A stretch of DNA of 12,128 bases from Spirulina sp. DLM2.Bin59 (GCA_007693875.1 RECT01000135.1:1-12128); one strand, 5' to 3'; positions 1 to 7,109 are shown, counted from the first letter of the stretch. Notes: generated by a model not told the origin, from the letters alone. A program made the numbers and translations.

Positions 1-1
1 T

Positions 2-961
2 TTTCCCACACATCTTTCTAGTCGCAATTGGGTAGAGGGCCAGATTACGGATTTGCGGCCAATGATTCGCAATGGTATGGGGCAGTTGTATATTCCGGGT
101 TCATCGATTAAAGGCGCAATCCGGACGGCCATTGCTTATCACCTCCTGAAACATGAAAATCAGTATCATGTCCCTCAAAATAAGCGGCGGAGTGAGATCG
201 AAAAACAGCTTCAGGCTTCGATGGGAGATTTAAGAGATAAAACTAAAGCAAAATTTTATGATGATAAAGCCTTCATGGATGAATTGTTTACCAATTTTTC
301 CCTAGTGGGGAATCGAGGAAGCGATAAAACCGGCCCCAATACTGATTTTATGCGGGCAATTCATGTCACAGACTCAGATCCTTTAGAAAAAAAGACATTA
401 ACAGCGAAAAGTGGTAAAAAACAGACTTTTAATGCAGCGGTTGTGAGTGAAGTTGTGGTGTCGAGTCATTTTGAAGACTGGAAAGCAAAATCTAGGGCTT
501 CAATTTATACTGAGTTAGTGGCTAATGCTCGCACTGAATTGACAATCACCCTCGATCATGAATTATTGGCAAAATTTCGCCATAAAAATGGGATGTCTCT
601 GCCTTTTAAGGATTTAGATAAACTTTTAAGCATTTGCCAAGAGTTTGCTCAAGAGCAATGGGATTTAGAGGCTGCATATTGGGAAAAAATTGGCTATACT
701 CAAAATTTGAATTTTGATCTGCTTTGGGATAAATATTATGCAGAACCCAATTGTGATCACCATCTCCGATTAGGGTGGGGAACGGGGATGATGGGGACAA
801 CAATTAATAGTTTGCTTCAGCCAGACTTGCGCTCAGAAATTCGGGATAGTTGTGGAATAAAAGCACCGGGCTTTGAAGCTCCTAAGTCGCGGCGTACTGT
901 CAAAAATTCTAAGGGTGAACTGCGTTATCCTTTGGGTTGGGTGAAACTTAAAAAGATTTAA
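2..961 (+). CDS. csm5: Type III-A CRISPR effector subunit Csm5 (5'-truncated by window)
   Basis: Csm5 is a Cas7-like RAMP subunit of the type III-A (Csm) complex. It sits at the end of the crRNA backbone opposite the Cas10 end and is needed for crRNA 3' maturation. The reading frame is open from base 2, so the start lies upstream; an internal TTG at 53 is not the true start. About 319 residues are visible, and the family is usually somewhat longer, so the N-terminus is missing. Family signatures seen: YIPGSSIKGAIRTAI near the start, DFMRAIHVTDSDP in the middle, the glycine-rich loop LGWGTGMMGTTI, and the C-terminal PLGWVKL. cas6 begins 4 nt after the stop, so the two are almost certainly co-transcribed. 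The gene is strikingly AT-rich (16 G+C of 60 at 241-300) and has no HIP1 site, unlike cas6 next to it. A Cmr-type RAMP is the main alternative but fits the N- and C-terminal signatures less well. Confidence 0.85.
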   Translation, partial: FPTHLSSRNWVEGQITDLRPMIRNGMGQLYIPGSSIKGAIRTAIAYHLLKHENQYHVPQNKRRSEIEKQLQASMGDLRDKTKAKFYDDKAFMDELFTNFSLVGNRGSDKTGPNTDFMRAIHVTDSDPLEKKTLTAKSGKKQTFNAAVVSEVVVSSHFEDWKAKSRASIYTELVANARTELTITLDHELLAKFRHKNGMSLPFKDLDKLLSICQEFAQEQWDLEAAYWEKIGYTQNLNFDLLWDKYYAEPNCDHHLRLGWGTGMMGTTINSLLQPDLRSEIRDSCGIKAPGFEAPKSRRTVKNSKGELRYPLGWVKLKKI

Positions 962-965
962 AATT

Positions 966-1778
966 ATGCTGATTTGCGCCGCTTGGCAACTTTCGCCCCT
1001 TGAATCAATTGCTCTACCCCGTGCCTACGGGCTGGAGTTGGTGAAGATTCTCCATGGCAAAATGGGGTTAACGTTGGGAGATGAGACGGTTCCCAGTACG
1101 AGTTTTGCGGGGCTGTTGGGGCGATCGCACGGCTCCGGGGATTTTATCAGTTTCGACCCAGAGGAAACCTATGAACTTTCCCTTTGTGGCCTTACTCCAG
1201 ACAGCAGCAACCGTATTCTCAACCTCGATCTGGGGGAAAAACTGGCATTTTTAGGAGCCAATTTTGCCATCACTGATCGCACCCATACCCTCACCAGTTA
1301 CGAACAACTCTACACAGAGCAGGTCGCCCAAGACCCCGAACCGCTGCGGGAATTCACCCTCAAATTTCTCACCCCGACCGCCTTTTCCCAGCAACGTTTA
1401 CACCTGCCCTTACCCGTACCTAGTTTAATGTTGCGCAGTTGGCTAGAGCGGTGGAATCATTTTGCCCCGGTTTATTTAGGGGGAGATGAGTTGGTGCAAT
1501 ACTTTGGGGAAGCGATCGCCCTCAAACGTCACCAAATCCGCACCCGCACCCATCCACTCCAGCGGGGCTATCTCAATGGTTTCGTGGGGGATGTCACCCT
1601 CCAAGCCCTAAACCGTGCCGATCCCCTCTTGGCAAATGTGGCACACCTGTTGGTGAACTATAGCCAGTTTTCCGGAACCGGCATGAAAACCCGCCTAGGC
1701 ATGGGCAAGGCAATCCCGCACGAAAACGCAGCAGAAGCCGCTTCTACTCACCTTTGCCGCCCAGATTCCCCGTCCTGA
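966..1778 (+). CDS. cas6: CRISPR pre-crRNA endoribonuclease Cas6
   Basis: Cas6 cuts the long CRISPR transcript inside each repeat to release crRNAs for the effector, here most likely the Csm complex whose csm5 lies directly upstream. The protein has 270 residues. Cas6 family marks are LTPTAF (about 135-140), PLPVPSLMLRSWLERWNHF (147-165), FVGDVTLQAL (206-215) and the C-terminal glycine-rich RNA-binding loop GTGMKTRLGMG (237-247). H30 and Y21 lie where the family's N-terminal active-site residues are expected, but I cannot assign the catalytic residue without an alignment. The C-terminal tail after about 252 is polar and probably disordered. The start is the ATG 4 nt after csm5; no strong Shine-Dalgarno sequence is visible. 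Base composition (36 G+C of 60 at 1501-1560) and two HIP1 sites (1121, 1512) look native, in contrast to csm5. Confidence 0.88.
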   Translation: MLICAAWQLSPLESIALPRAYGLELVKILHGKMGLTLGDETVPSTSFAGLLGRSHGSGDFISFDPEETYELSLCGLTPDSSNRILNLDLGEKLAFLGANFAITDRTHTLTSYEQLYTEQVAQDPEPLREFTLKFLTPTAFSQQRLHLPLPVPSLMLRSWLERWNHFAPVYLGGDELVQYFGEAIALKRHQIRTRTHPLQRGYLNGFVGDVTLQALNRADPLLANVAHLLVNYSQFSGTGMKTRLGMGKAIPHENAAEAASTHLCRPDSPS

Positions 1779-1839
1779 CCCCCCATCCGCTAAAATGTTA
1801 AGAAATCTATAGTTTTTTTGTCCCTCCTTGAGGTCAACC

Positions 1840-3633
1840 ATGTCTCTTCCCATTCGCAACGTCGCCATCATCGCCCACGTCGATCACGGCAAAACCACCC
1901 TCGTTGATGCCCTGCTCAAACAATCCGGAATTTTCCGGGAAGGCGAAGATGTCCCGGATTGCGTCATGGACTCCAACGACCTAGAGCGGGAACGGGGGAT
2001 CACGATTCTGTCTAAAAACACCGCCGTTCGCTACAAAGAAACCCTGATCAACATTGTGGATACCCCTGGCCACGCCGACTTTGGCGGTGAAGTGGAGCGG
2101 GTGCTCGGCATGGTGGATGGCTGCATCCTGATTGTTGATGCCAACGAAGGCCCCATGCCCCAAACCCGATTTGTGCTCAAAAAGGCCCTTGAAAAAGGCC
2201 TACGCCCGATCCTAGTGGTGAACAAAATCGATCGCCCCAACGCTGACCCTGATATTGCTGTTGATAAAGTCTTTGATCTGTTTGTCGAACTGGGGGCCGA
2301 TGATGATCAATGCGACTTCACCACCCTCTACGCTTCGGGCTTAGATGGCTATGCCAAGCCCACCTTGGCAGAAGAAGGCAAGGATATGGAGCCGCTGTTT
2401 AATGCCATCCTTCAGCATGTTCCGCCCCCGGCCGGCGATCCTGAAAAGCCGCTGCAATTGCAAGTCACCACACTGGATTATTCGGAATATTTAGGCCGGA
2501 TCGTGATCGGTCGCATCCACAACGGCAAGATTTTAGCCGGCCAGCAAGCCGCCCTCTATAAGGATGATGGCAGCATTGTCAAAATGAGGGTGAGTAAGCT
2601 CCTTGGGTTTGAGGGCTTGGCACGGGTGGAAATTGCCGAAGCTTCCGCTGGGAATATCGTCGCGGTGGCCGGGTTTGCCGATGCCAATATTGGCGAAACC
2701 ATCACCTGCCCCGATAATCCCCAAGCTTTGCCCCTGATCAATGTGGATGAACCCACATTGCAAATGAATTTCTCCATCAATGATTCCCCCTTTGCGGGTC
2801 AAGAGGGCAAATTCGTCACCTCCCGGCAACTGCGCGATCGCCTCTACCGCGAACTGGAAACCAACGTCGCCCTCCGGGTGGAAGAAACCGACTCCCCCGA
2901 TAAATTCGCTGTTTCCGGTCGGGGGGAACTGCATCTAGGGATTCTGATTGAAACGATGCGCCGCGAGGGCTATGAATTCCAAGTGTCCCAACCCCAGGTA
3001 ATTTATCGCGAAATCAACGGCCAACCCTGCGAACCCTTTGAATATCTCGTTTTGGATGTGCCGGAAAATGCCGTCGGTAGTTGCATTGAGCGGCTAGGGC
3101 AACGGAAGGGAGAAATGCAGGATATGCAGGTGGGGATCAATGGCCGCACTCAGTTAGAGTTTGTGATCCCGGCTCGGGGGCTGATTGGCTTCCGAGGAGA
3201 ATTTATCCGCCTCAGTCGGGGGGAAGGGATTATGAACCATAGCTTTTTGGAGTATCGTCCCTTAGTGGGTGACTTGGAAACCCGTTATAACGGTGTGATC
3301 ATCGCCTTTGAGGAAGGCACAGCCACGTTCTACTCCCTCAAAAATGCGGAAGATCGCGGCGTGTTCTTCATTGAACCGGGTACGAAGGTCTATAAGGGCA
3401 TGATCATCGGTGAGCATAACCGCCCCCAAAACCTCGACCTCAATATCTGCAAAGCCAAACAATTGACCAACCACCGCGCTGCCGGTGGGGATGAGCTGGT
3501 GCAACTCCAGTCCCCCATTGAAATGAGTCTGGAGCGGGCGCTGGAATATATTGGCCCGGGTGAACTGGTGGAAGTCACACCGGAATCGATTCGCCTGCGG
3601 AAAATTGATACCAAGAAATTGGCAAAACGCTGA
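1840..3633 (+). CDS. typA: Translational GTPase TypA/BipA
   Basis: TypA/BipA is a cytoplasmic ribosome-binding GTPase of the EF-G family. It is linked to 50S assembly and to growth under stress such as cold. The ATG at 1840 gives 597 residues, the usual family length. A longer frame from TTG at 1828 exists, but 1840 gives the canonical MSLPIRNVAIIAH start, with GAGG (1830-1833) spaced correctly before it. G-protein motifs: G1 AHVDHGKTT (12-20), switch I RERGITI (50-56), G3 DTPGH (74-78), G4 NKID (128-131) and a G5-like SGL near 167. Domains II, III, V and the BipA-specific C-terminal domain follow, with RGLIGFRGEF in the expected place. The gap to cas6 is 61 nt, so it may have its own promoter, but I find no convincing one. 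One HIP1 site (2834) and GC-rich codons mark it as core genome. Confidence 0.97.
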   Translation: MSLPIRNVAIIAHVDHGKTTLVDALLKQSGIFREGEDVPDCVMDSNDLERERGITILSKNTAVRYKETLINIVDTPGHADFGGEVERVLGMVDGCILIVDANEGPMPQTRFVLKKALEKGLRPILVVNKIDRPNADPDIAVDKVFDLFVELGADDDQCDFTTLYASGLDGYAKPTLAEEGKDMEPLFNAILQHVPPPAGDPEKPLQLQVTTLDYSEYLGRIVIGRIHNGKILAGQQAALYKDDGSIVKMRVSKLLGFEGLARVEIAEASAGNIVAVAGFADANIGETITCPDNPQALPLINVDEPTLQMNFSINDSPFAGQEGKFVTSRQLRDRLYRELETNVALRVEETDSPDKFAVSGRGELHLGILIETMRREGYEFQVSQPQVIYREINGQPCEPFEYLVLDVPENAVGSCIERLGQRKGEMQDMQVGINGRTQLEFVIPARGLIGFRGEFIRLSRGEGIMNHSFLEYRPLVGDLETRYNGVIIAFEEGTATFYSLKNAEDRGVFFIEPGTKVYKGMIIGEHNRPQNLDLNICKAKQLTNHRAAGGDELVQLQSPIEMSLERALEYIGPGELVEVTPESIRLRKIDTKKLAKR

Positions 3634-3684
3634 TCTGGTAAGGGGTTGTGATATTGTGGGGGGGCAATGTAGGCTGCTCTCCCT

Positions 3685-3713
3685 CTGACAGTGCCGAATC
3701 TAACCCCTATACT
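3685..3713 (+). promoter_or_regulatory. Sigma-70-type promoter for hetR
   Basis: CTGACA (3685-3690) and TATACT (3708-3713) each differ from the -35 and -10 consensus by one base and are separated by the ideal 17 bp. Transcription would start near 3720, giving a leader of about 105 nt before the hetR ATG at 3825. This is seen directly in the sequence; activity is inferred. Confidence 0.6.
3698..3708 (+). promoter_or_regulatory. Possible HetR half-site within the hetR promoter
   Basis: TCTAACCCCT (3699-3708) lies in the promoter spacer. From memory it equals the right half of the HetR-binding palindrome upstream of hetP in Anabaena, whose core is GGGGTCTAACCCC. The left half is not conserved here. 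The reverse-oriented AGGGGTT at 3641-3647 could act as a distant second half. A site here would overlap the -10 element and suit autoregulation. Confidence 0.3.
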
Positions 3714-3824
3714 GGAAGTATTCGTGATTTGGCATTAGGGTGCTGGAGTTAATTTGGGCTAGGTGGGGGTGTGTTGAAGCCTTGCCGAGCCATTTTGAAA
3801 CACGCAGTTGGTAATTCCCTAACC

Positions 3825-4739
3825 ATGTCATCATTACCCCTTTCCACTGATCTTGATTTGATCAAAAGCCTCGACCCCAGTGCGATGGATCAAATCCTCT
3901 TTTATTTGGCCTTTAGTGCGATGCGCACCAGTGGCCATCGCCATGGTGCGTTCCTCGATGCGGCAGCGACGGCGGCTAAATGTGCGATTTACACTACCTA
4001 TGTTGAACAGGGTGAAAATATCCGCATGACGGGGCATCTCCATCATATTGAGCCGAAACGGGTCAAGGTGATTGTTGAGGAGATTCGCGAAGCGTTGACG
4101 AAGGGCAAGTTATTAAAGATGCTGGGTTCCCAAGAACCCCGCTATCTCATCCAGTTCCCCTATGTATGGTTGGAGAAATATCCCTGGCCGGGGGGGCGCT
4201 CTCGCCTGGTGCAAACGAATCTGACGGGTGAGCAAAAGCAGTACATTGAAGAAAAATTGCCGGCAGATATCCCCAATGCTCAACTGATTAATTCGTTCCA
4301 GTTTTTTGAGTTGATTGAGTTTTTACATTTGCGATCGCAGGAAGACCTCCCCCCAGAGCGACAAATGCCGATGAGTGAGGCGCTGGGTGAGCATATTAAA
4401 CGGCGGCTGATCTATTCGGGGACGGTGATGCGGGTGGATAACCCTTGGGGTTTGCCTTTCTATGCCCTGTTGCGGCCCACCTATTCCCCTTCTGGTTCTG
4501 AGGAGCGGGCCTATACGGTGGTGGAGGATACGGCGCGATTTTTCCGACTGATGCGGGATTGGGCGGAGGAGAAGCCGCCGGTGATGCGGTTATTGGAGGA
4601 GTTAGATATTCCCCCGGAGGATCTGCCAGCGGCTCAGGCGGAACTGGATCAGGTGATCCGGGCTTGGGCGGACAAATACCACCGCCAAGGTAGCCCGACG
4701 ATGATTTTACAGATGGTGTTTGGCAATAAGGAGGAGTAA
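3825..4739 (+). CDS. hetR: Heterocyst differentiation / patterning regulator HetR
   Basis: HetR is the DNA-binding master regulator of heterocyst commitment. It is inhibited by RGSGR-containing peptides (PatS, PatX, HetN). The ATG at 3825 gives 304 residues against 299 in Anabaena; the extra 5 are at the N-terminus. An upstream in-frame TTG (3771) would add 18 unconserved residues and is rejected. The N-terminal DNA-binding part is nearly identical to Anabaena from PSAMDQ through EPRYLIQ. Key positions by comparison with Anabaena (from memory): C53 for C48, S157 for S152, S184 for S179. The C-terminal hood keeps E258, E259, D261 and D275, matching E253/E254/D256/D270, which contact the RGSGR peptide. 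The flap (about 104-221) and the C-terminal tail are the more divergent parts. One HIP1 site (4331). Its presence implies a filamentous cyanobacterium. It probably regulates its own promoter. Confidence 0.97.
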   Translation: MSSLPLSTDLDLIKSLDPSAMDQILFYLAFSAMRTSGHRHGAFLDAAATAAKCAIYTTYVEQGENIRMTGHLHHIEPKRVKVIVEEIREALTKGKLLKMLGSQEPRYLIQFPYVWLEKYPWPGGRSRLVQTNLTGEQKQYIEEKLPADIPNAQLINSFQFFELIEFLHLRSQEDLPPERQMPMSEALGEHIKRRLIYSGTVMRVDNPWGLPFYALLRPTYSPSGSEERAYTVVEDTARFFRLMRDWAEEKPPVMRLLEELDIPPEDLPAAQAELDQVIRAWADKYHRQGSPTMILQMVFGNKEE

Positions 4740-4886
4740 TCCCCCCTCTCTAAATCCCGCTCGTGCCATGGCCGATGTCATGGCATGGGCAGAGGAAGGC
4801 GAGGAAAGAACTTGCTGTGTTTTCTGCAAGCCTTCCCAGAAGACCATTTGCTAGAATGCAGGGGAAACCCTGAAACAACGGTGATC
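4740..4886 (+). other. Intergenic region after hetR, with hairpin and possible promoter
   Basis: This stretch starts the low-GC, HIP1-free island. TGCCATG (4764-4770) and CATGGCA (4779-4785) form a 7-bp stem with an 8-nt loop, 24 nt after the hetR stop. No T-run follows, so it is at best an unusual terminator or an mRNA-stabilising hairpin. An extended -10 element, TG-C-TAGAAT at 4849-4857, sits 30 nt before the next ATG without a clear -35. An in-frame ATG at 4785 would add 34 basic, unconserved residues to the next gene and overlaps the hairpin, so it is not favoured. Confidence 0.4.
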
Positions 4887-5141
4887 ATGCCTGCTGCTAC
4901 GCCAACCATTGAAGATGTGTATGCCTACATCACTCGGATCTTGCCACCCACTGTCTTACTACAGTTAGCCGCACTGATTTTAAATGGCTTGACCCAGCAA
5001 AATCAATCTGTTGTCGATGAAAGCGATACTTGGACTGATCAAGATCAGTTAGAATTATCAGCTTTTTCTTTACAACATTTTTTGGCATATGGATATCCAT
5101 ATGCTACGATTTCAGCAAATTCACTCCTAGAAGAATTTTAG
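4887..5141 (+). CDS. Small acidic antitoxin-like protein, orphan
   Basis: This protein has 84 residues. A short N-terminal amphipathic helix region (TIEDVYAYITRILPPTVLLQLAALIL, about 7-32) is followed by an acidic DESDTWTDQDQLELSAFSLQHFL stretch (44-66). The pattern D-x-W-(S/T)-x-x-D with A-x-S-L-Q-Y/H resembles small VapB-like antitoxins that precede PIN or RelE toxins in filamentous cyanobacteria. Here no toxin follows: the next gene, 72 nt downstream, looks like a PD-(D/E)XK nuclease. The gene may be a leftover of a toxin-antitoxin pair, a partner of that nuclease, or a stand-alone hypothetical protein. Family assignment rests on pattern memory only. The start at 4887 is chosen because residue 2 onward looks like the conserved core; the longer frame from 4785 is possible. 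Confidence 0.5.
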   Translation: MPAATPTIEDVYAYITRILPPTVLLQLAALILNGLTQQNQSVVDESDTWTDQDQLELSAFSLQHFLAYGYPYATISANSLLEEF

Positions 5142-5213
5142 CTTGTATCACGTTAAATCAGCTAGGCTGCTAATTCCTGACTAATTAATAATTAAGCAAA
5201 AAAATATAGAGTC

Positions 5214-5741
5214 ATGGGACGAAGAAAAAAAGTAGTAGAGATTGATGAAGAAAAATTCTCGTCTATGGGTCGTGAAGAGAAGCTATATCTGTTTCGCGAT
5301 TTTACCCAGCTATTTTACTATGAGTTATCGAAAATTCCTTACTCAGAAATTACGATTACTCAAAGTGGAAATCCTGAATCGATTGCAGAGGAATATTATA
5401 AAGACAGAGGTTATGAAGTTTATCGTTCAAGAGTGAATGGTGGCTATCGATGTATTGGAGTTGAATTTTATTGGCAGAATTTTTCATCAAAATTATCAGA
5501 AGATGACAAGATGCTCATAGAAAGGCTTAAATATCTGATGTCACCATCAGAATTTAAGGAGCTTGCTTATATGGTTAAAGATAAAAATGGAACACCCGAT
5601 CTTCTTGTAATAAAGGATAAAAAAATTAGTTTTACCGAGGTAAAATTTAACTATGAAACTGTCAAGCCTTCCACTGTAGAATTTTATATCCGCTATGGTA
5701 ACAAATGGCCTACTTCAATTTTAAGAGTGCTAAGAAAATAA
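5214..5741 (+). CDS. Putative PD-(D/E)XK nuclease, function unknown
   Basis: The protein has 175 residues, is basic at the N-terminus (GRRKK) and has no signal peptide or membrane segment. The C-terminal half carries a nuclease-fold signature: GTPDLLVIKDKKISFTEVK (126-144), i.e. PD at 128-129, a beta strand, then E142-V-K144. Upstream, PESIAEEYYKDRGYEVYRSR (54-73) looks like the helix with a conserved glutamate and the strand that start the fold in VRR-NUC and Holliday-junction-resolvase-like enzymes. The N-terminal third is unassigned. A predicted Mg-dependent DNA cleavage role is inference from these motifs. The gene is AT-rich (21 G+C of 60 at 5221-5280) and has no HIP1 site, unlike hetR upstream, suggesting transfer. 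No methyltransferase or helicase partner is present, so it is not an ordinary restriction system. The neighbour upstream is antitoxin-like; a toxin/antitoxin role is possible but untested. Confidence 0.6.
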   Translation: MGRRKKVVEIDEEKFSSMGREEKLYLFRDFTQLFYYELSKIPYSEITITQSGNPESIAEEYYKDRGYEVYRSRVNGGYRCIGVEFYWQNFSSKLSEDDKMLIERLKYLMSPSEFKELAYMVKDKNGTPDLLVIKDKKISFTEVKFNYETVKPSTVEFYIRYGNKWPTSILRVLRK

Positions 5742-5797
5742 CATTAGTTTTGTAGAGTGGATGGTTAGGTAGCAAACCCAGTCCAAGGTAAAAGACA

Positions 5798-6061
5798 ATG
5801 CCGCAAACAGTTCTCAACCAAATTCTTAACCAATTGCAGGTGCTAGAGCCATCCGAGCTACAGCAGCTTAGTCAGGTAATTCAAGGATATTTGCAAGATA
5901 ACAAAGTTTCTACAAAGCAAGCAGCATTCCATCAAGCATTAGTAGGATCTGGTTTGGTTCGGCAAATTAAGAACCCAAAGTTTGAAAGGAGGGCACGGGA
6001 ACCTCTTATCCTGGTTCAAGATCAACATATTTCTCAAACAATCATCGAGGAACGCCGCTAG
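5798..6061 (+). CDS. Antitoxin-like partner of the downstream PIN toxin
   Basis: The product has 87 residues, with helical N-terminal leucine/glutamine-rich repeats (QILNQLQVLEPSELQQLSQVIQGYL, about 8-32) and a basic, then acidic, C-terminal tail (KNPKFERRAREP, 58-69, then TIIEERR). The stop TAG ends at 6061 and the PIN gene starts at 6062, so the two abut exactly. That coupling is typical of type II toxin-antitoxin operons, where the labile antitoxin binds and blocks the PIN nuclease and represses the promoter. The N-terminal ...LEPSELQQL... pattern is common in cyanobacterial small antitoxins, but I see no clear AbrB or ribbon-helix-helix fold. The role is therefore inferred mainly from position. 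An AAGG-rich stretch (5784-5788) 9 nt before the ATG is a plausible ribosome binding site. Confidence 0.7.
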   Translation: MPQTVLNQILNQLQVLEPSELQQLSQVIQGYLQDNKVSTKQAAFHQALVGSGLVRQIKNPKFERRAREPLILVQDQHISQTIIEERR

Positions 6062-6541
6062 ATGTCAGTCTACTTTCTAGACAGTAGTGCGTTGGTCAAG
6101 CGATATATCAACGAAACTGGTTCAGCTTGGGTTTTGGATTTATTTGATTCAACAGTAGAACATGAATTTTTTGTTGCAGCGATAACAGCGGTTGAAATTG
6201 TTGCAGCAATTACACGAAGGGCGCGTAGCGGTAGCATTGCTACAGCCGATGCAGCATTAGTTTTTAATCAATTGAGGAGTGATTTACACGCTGACTATCA
6301 AGTCATTGAAATTACAGAAGGAATTATTAGCTCGGCTATGGCACTAGCTGAGACACAAGGGTTACGGGGTTATGATGCTGTTCAGCTAGCAGCAGGATGT
6401 GCAATCAATGAAATTTGTGTTGCTAGTGGGCTGTCGCCGATCATTTTTGTTTCGGCAGACGCAGAATTAAACCTATCTGCTGTTAATGAAGGGCTATTGA
6501 TTGAAAATCCTAATCACTCCCATGATACAAGCTCTATCTAG
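6062..6541 (+). CDS. vapC: PIN-domain toxin, VapC-like ribonuclease
   Basis: The product has 159 residues and is a single PIN domain. Expected acidic metal-binding residues are all visible: D7 in YFLDSSALVKRY, E45 in AITAVEIVAAI, D105 in GYDAVQLAA and D133 in FVSADAELN. VapC toxins are Mg-dependent RNases, often cutting tRNA or rRNA and halting translation when the antitoxin is lost. The start ATG directly follows the antitoxin stop. The last 20 nt overlap the start of the Uma2-like gene in another frame, so all three genes are probably one transcript. The catalytic set is complete, so the toxin looks functional. The symbol is a family-level name; subfamily and target cannot be read from the sequence. 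Confidence 0.88.
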   Translation: MSVYFLDSSALVKRYINETGSAWVLDLFDSTVEHEFFVAAITAVEIVAAITRRARSGSIATADAALVFNQLRSDLHADYQVIEITEGIISSAMALAETQGLRGYDAVQLAAGCAINEICVASGLSPIIFVSADAELNLSAVNEGLLIENPNHSHDTSSI

Positions 6542-7109
6542 ACTGATTACTTTAAAGGAGTTCCTGACGCTGCCGGAAACGAAGCCTGCCAGCGAATATA
6601 TTGATGGGCAGATTATCCAGAAGCCAATGCCACAGGGAAAGCACAGCACTATTCAAACTGAGTTTTCGACCACGATCAATGTTGCGCTTAAGCCCCAGAA
6701 AATTGCACGAGCATTCTCAGAACTGCGTTGCACGTTTGGCGATATTGCTCCGCAAGGGCAAGCCCAACGCTCCACGGTTCTCGATGTGTCTGTGTTTACT
6801 TGGCAAAAAATTCCCCGTGACCAAAACGGTCAAGTTGCGAATACCTTTTCAACGGCTCCTGACTGGACAATTGAAATCCTATCCCCTCACCAAAGCCAAA
6901 CAAAATTCACCAAAAATATTCTACATTGTCTCAATCATGGCACTCAAATGGGTTGGTTAATTGACCCCGATGAGCAAACTATTTTTGTCTATTTGCCCAA
7001 ACAGCAACCAGAAGTATTTGATCAGTCAGGGCAAAGATTGCCAGTTCCTGCCTTTGCCCATGAGCTAAATTTAACTGTAGGTTTGATATTTGGTTGGTTG
7101 CTGGAATAA
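6522..7109 (+). CDS. Uma2 family (DUF820) PD-(D/E)XK-like protein
   Basis: The product has 195 residues from the ATG at 6522, which overlaps the PIN gene by 20 nt; a TTG at 6501 would lengthen it by 7. Uma2 proteins are very abundant in filamentous cyanobacteria and have a restriction-endonuclease-like fold; their biological role is not settled. Family marks: ITLKEFLTLPET at the N-terminus, DGQIIQKPMPQGKHS (28-42), E67 in SELRC, VLDVSVF (86-92, in place of the usual RPDV), and PDWTIEILSP (113-122) with D114 and E118. The following K131 in TKNILHCLNHG and the WLIDPDEQTIFVY strand complete the pattern. The loss of proline in the first PD-like motif is a small deviation, but the acidic residues are kept. 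Overlap with the toxin gene suggests shared expression. Confidence 0.88.
   Translation: MIQALSRLITLKEFLTLPETKPASEYIDGQIIQKPMPQGKHSTIQTEFSTTINVALKPQKIARAFSELRCTFGDIAPQGQAQRSTVLDVSVFTWQKIPRDQNGQVANTFSTAPDWTIEILSPHQSQTKFTKNILHCLNHGTQMGWLIDPDEQTIFVYLPKQQPEVFDQSGQRLPVPAFAHELNLTVGLIFGWLLE

Larger units (their letters stand above)
3634..3824 (+). other. hetR upstream intergenic region
   Basis: This is 191 bases without a gene between typA and hetR. It holds the hetR promoter listed below and a predicted leader of about 100 nt. A G-rich stretch (3657-3664) and a short inverted pair, AGGGGTT at 3641-3647 and AACCCCT at 3702-3708, are visible. No hairpin plus T-run that would end typA transcription was found, so read-through from typA is possible. 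I searched for a small gene encoding an RGSGR-type peptide (PatS/PatX) here on both strands and saw none. Confidence 0.6.

Noticed and set aside
1..1839. CRISPR repeat array near the cas genes
   Set aside because: No regularly spaced 30-40-nt repeats are present on either side of cas6 within the window; the array must lie upstream or elsewhere.
2533..2934. 133-codon minus-strand open frame inside typA
   Set aside because: typA is unambiguous over this stretch; the antisense frame has no domain or plausible start context.
3634..4886. PatS/PatX-type RGSGR peptide gene next to hetR
   Set aside because: The only similar-looking stretch (GRGRRG from the ATG at 4785) lacks the pentapeptide and a signal sequence.
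6217..6246. GC-rich palindromic segment inside the PIN gene (GTAGC-ATT-GCTAC) that could be an inserted repeat
   Set aside because: It encodes a stretch (RRARSGSIATAD) that fits the normal PIN-family sequence at that position, so an insertion is not needed to explain it.
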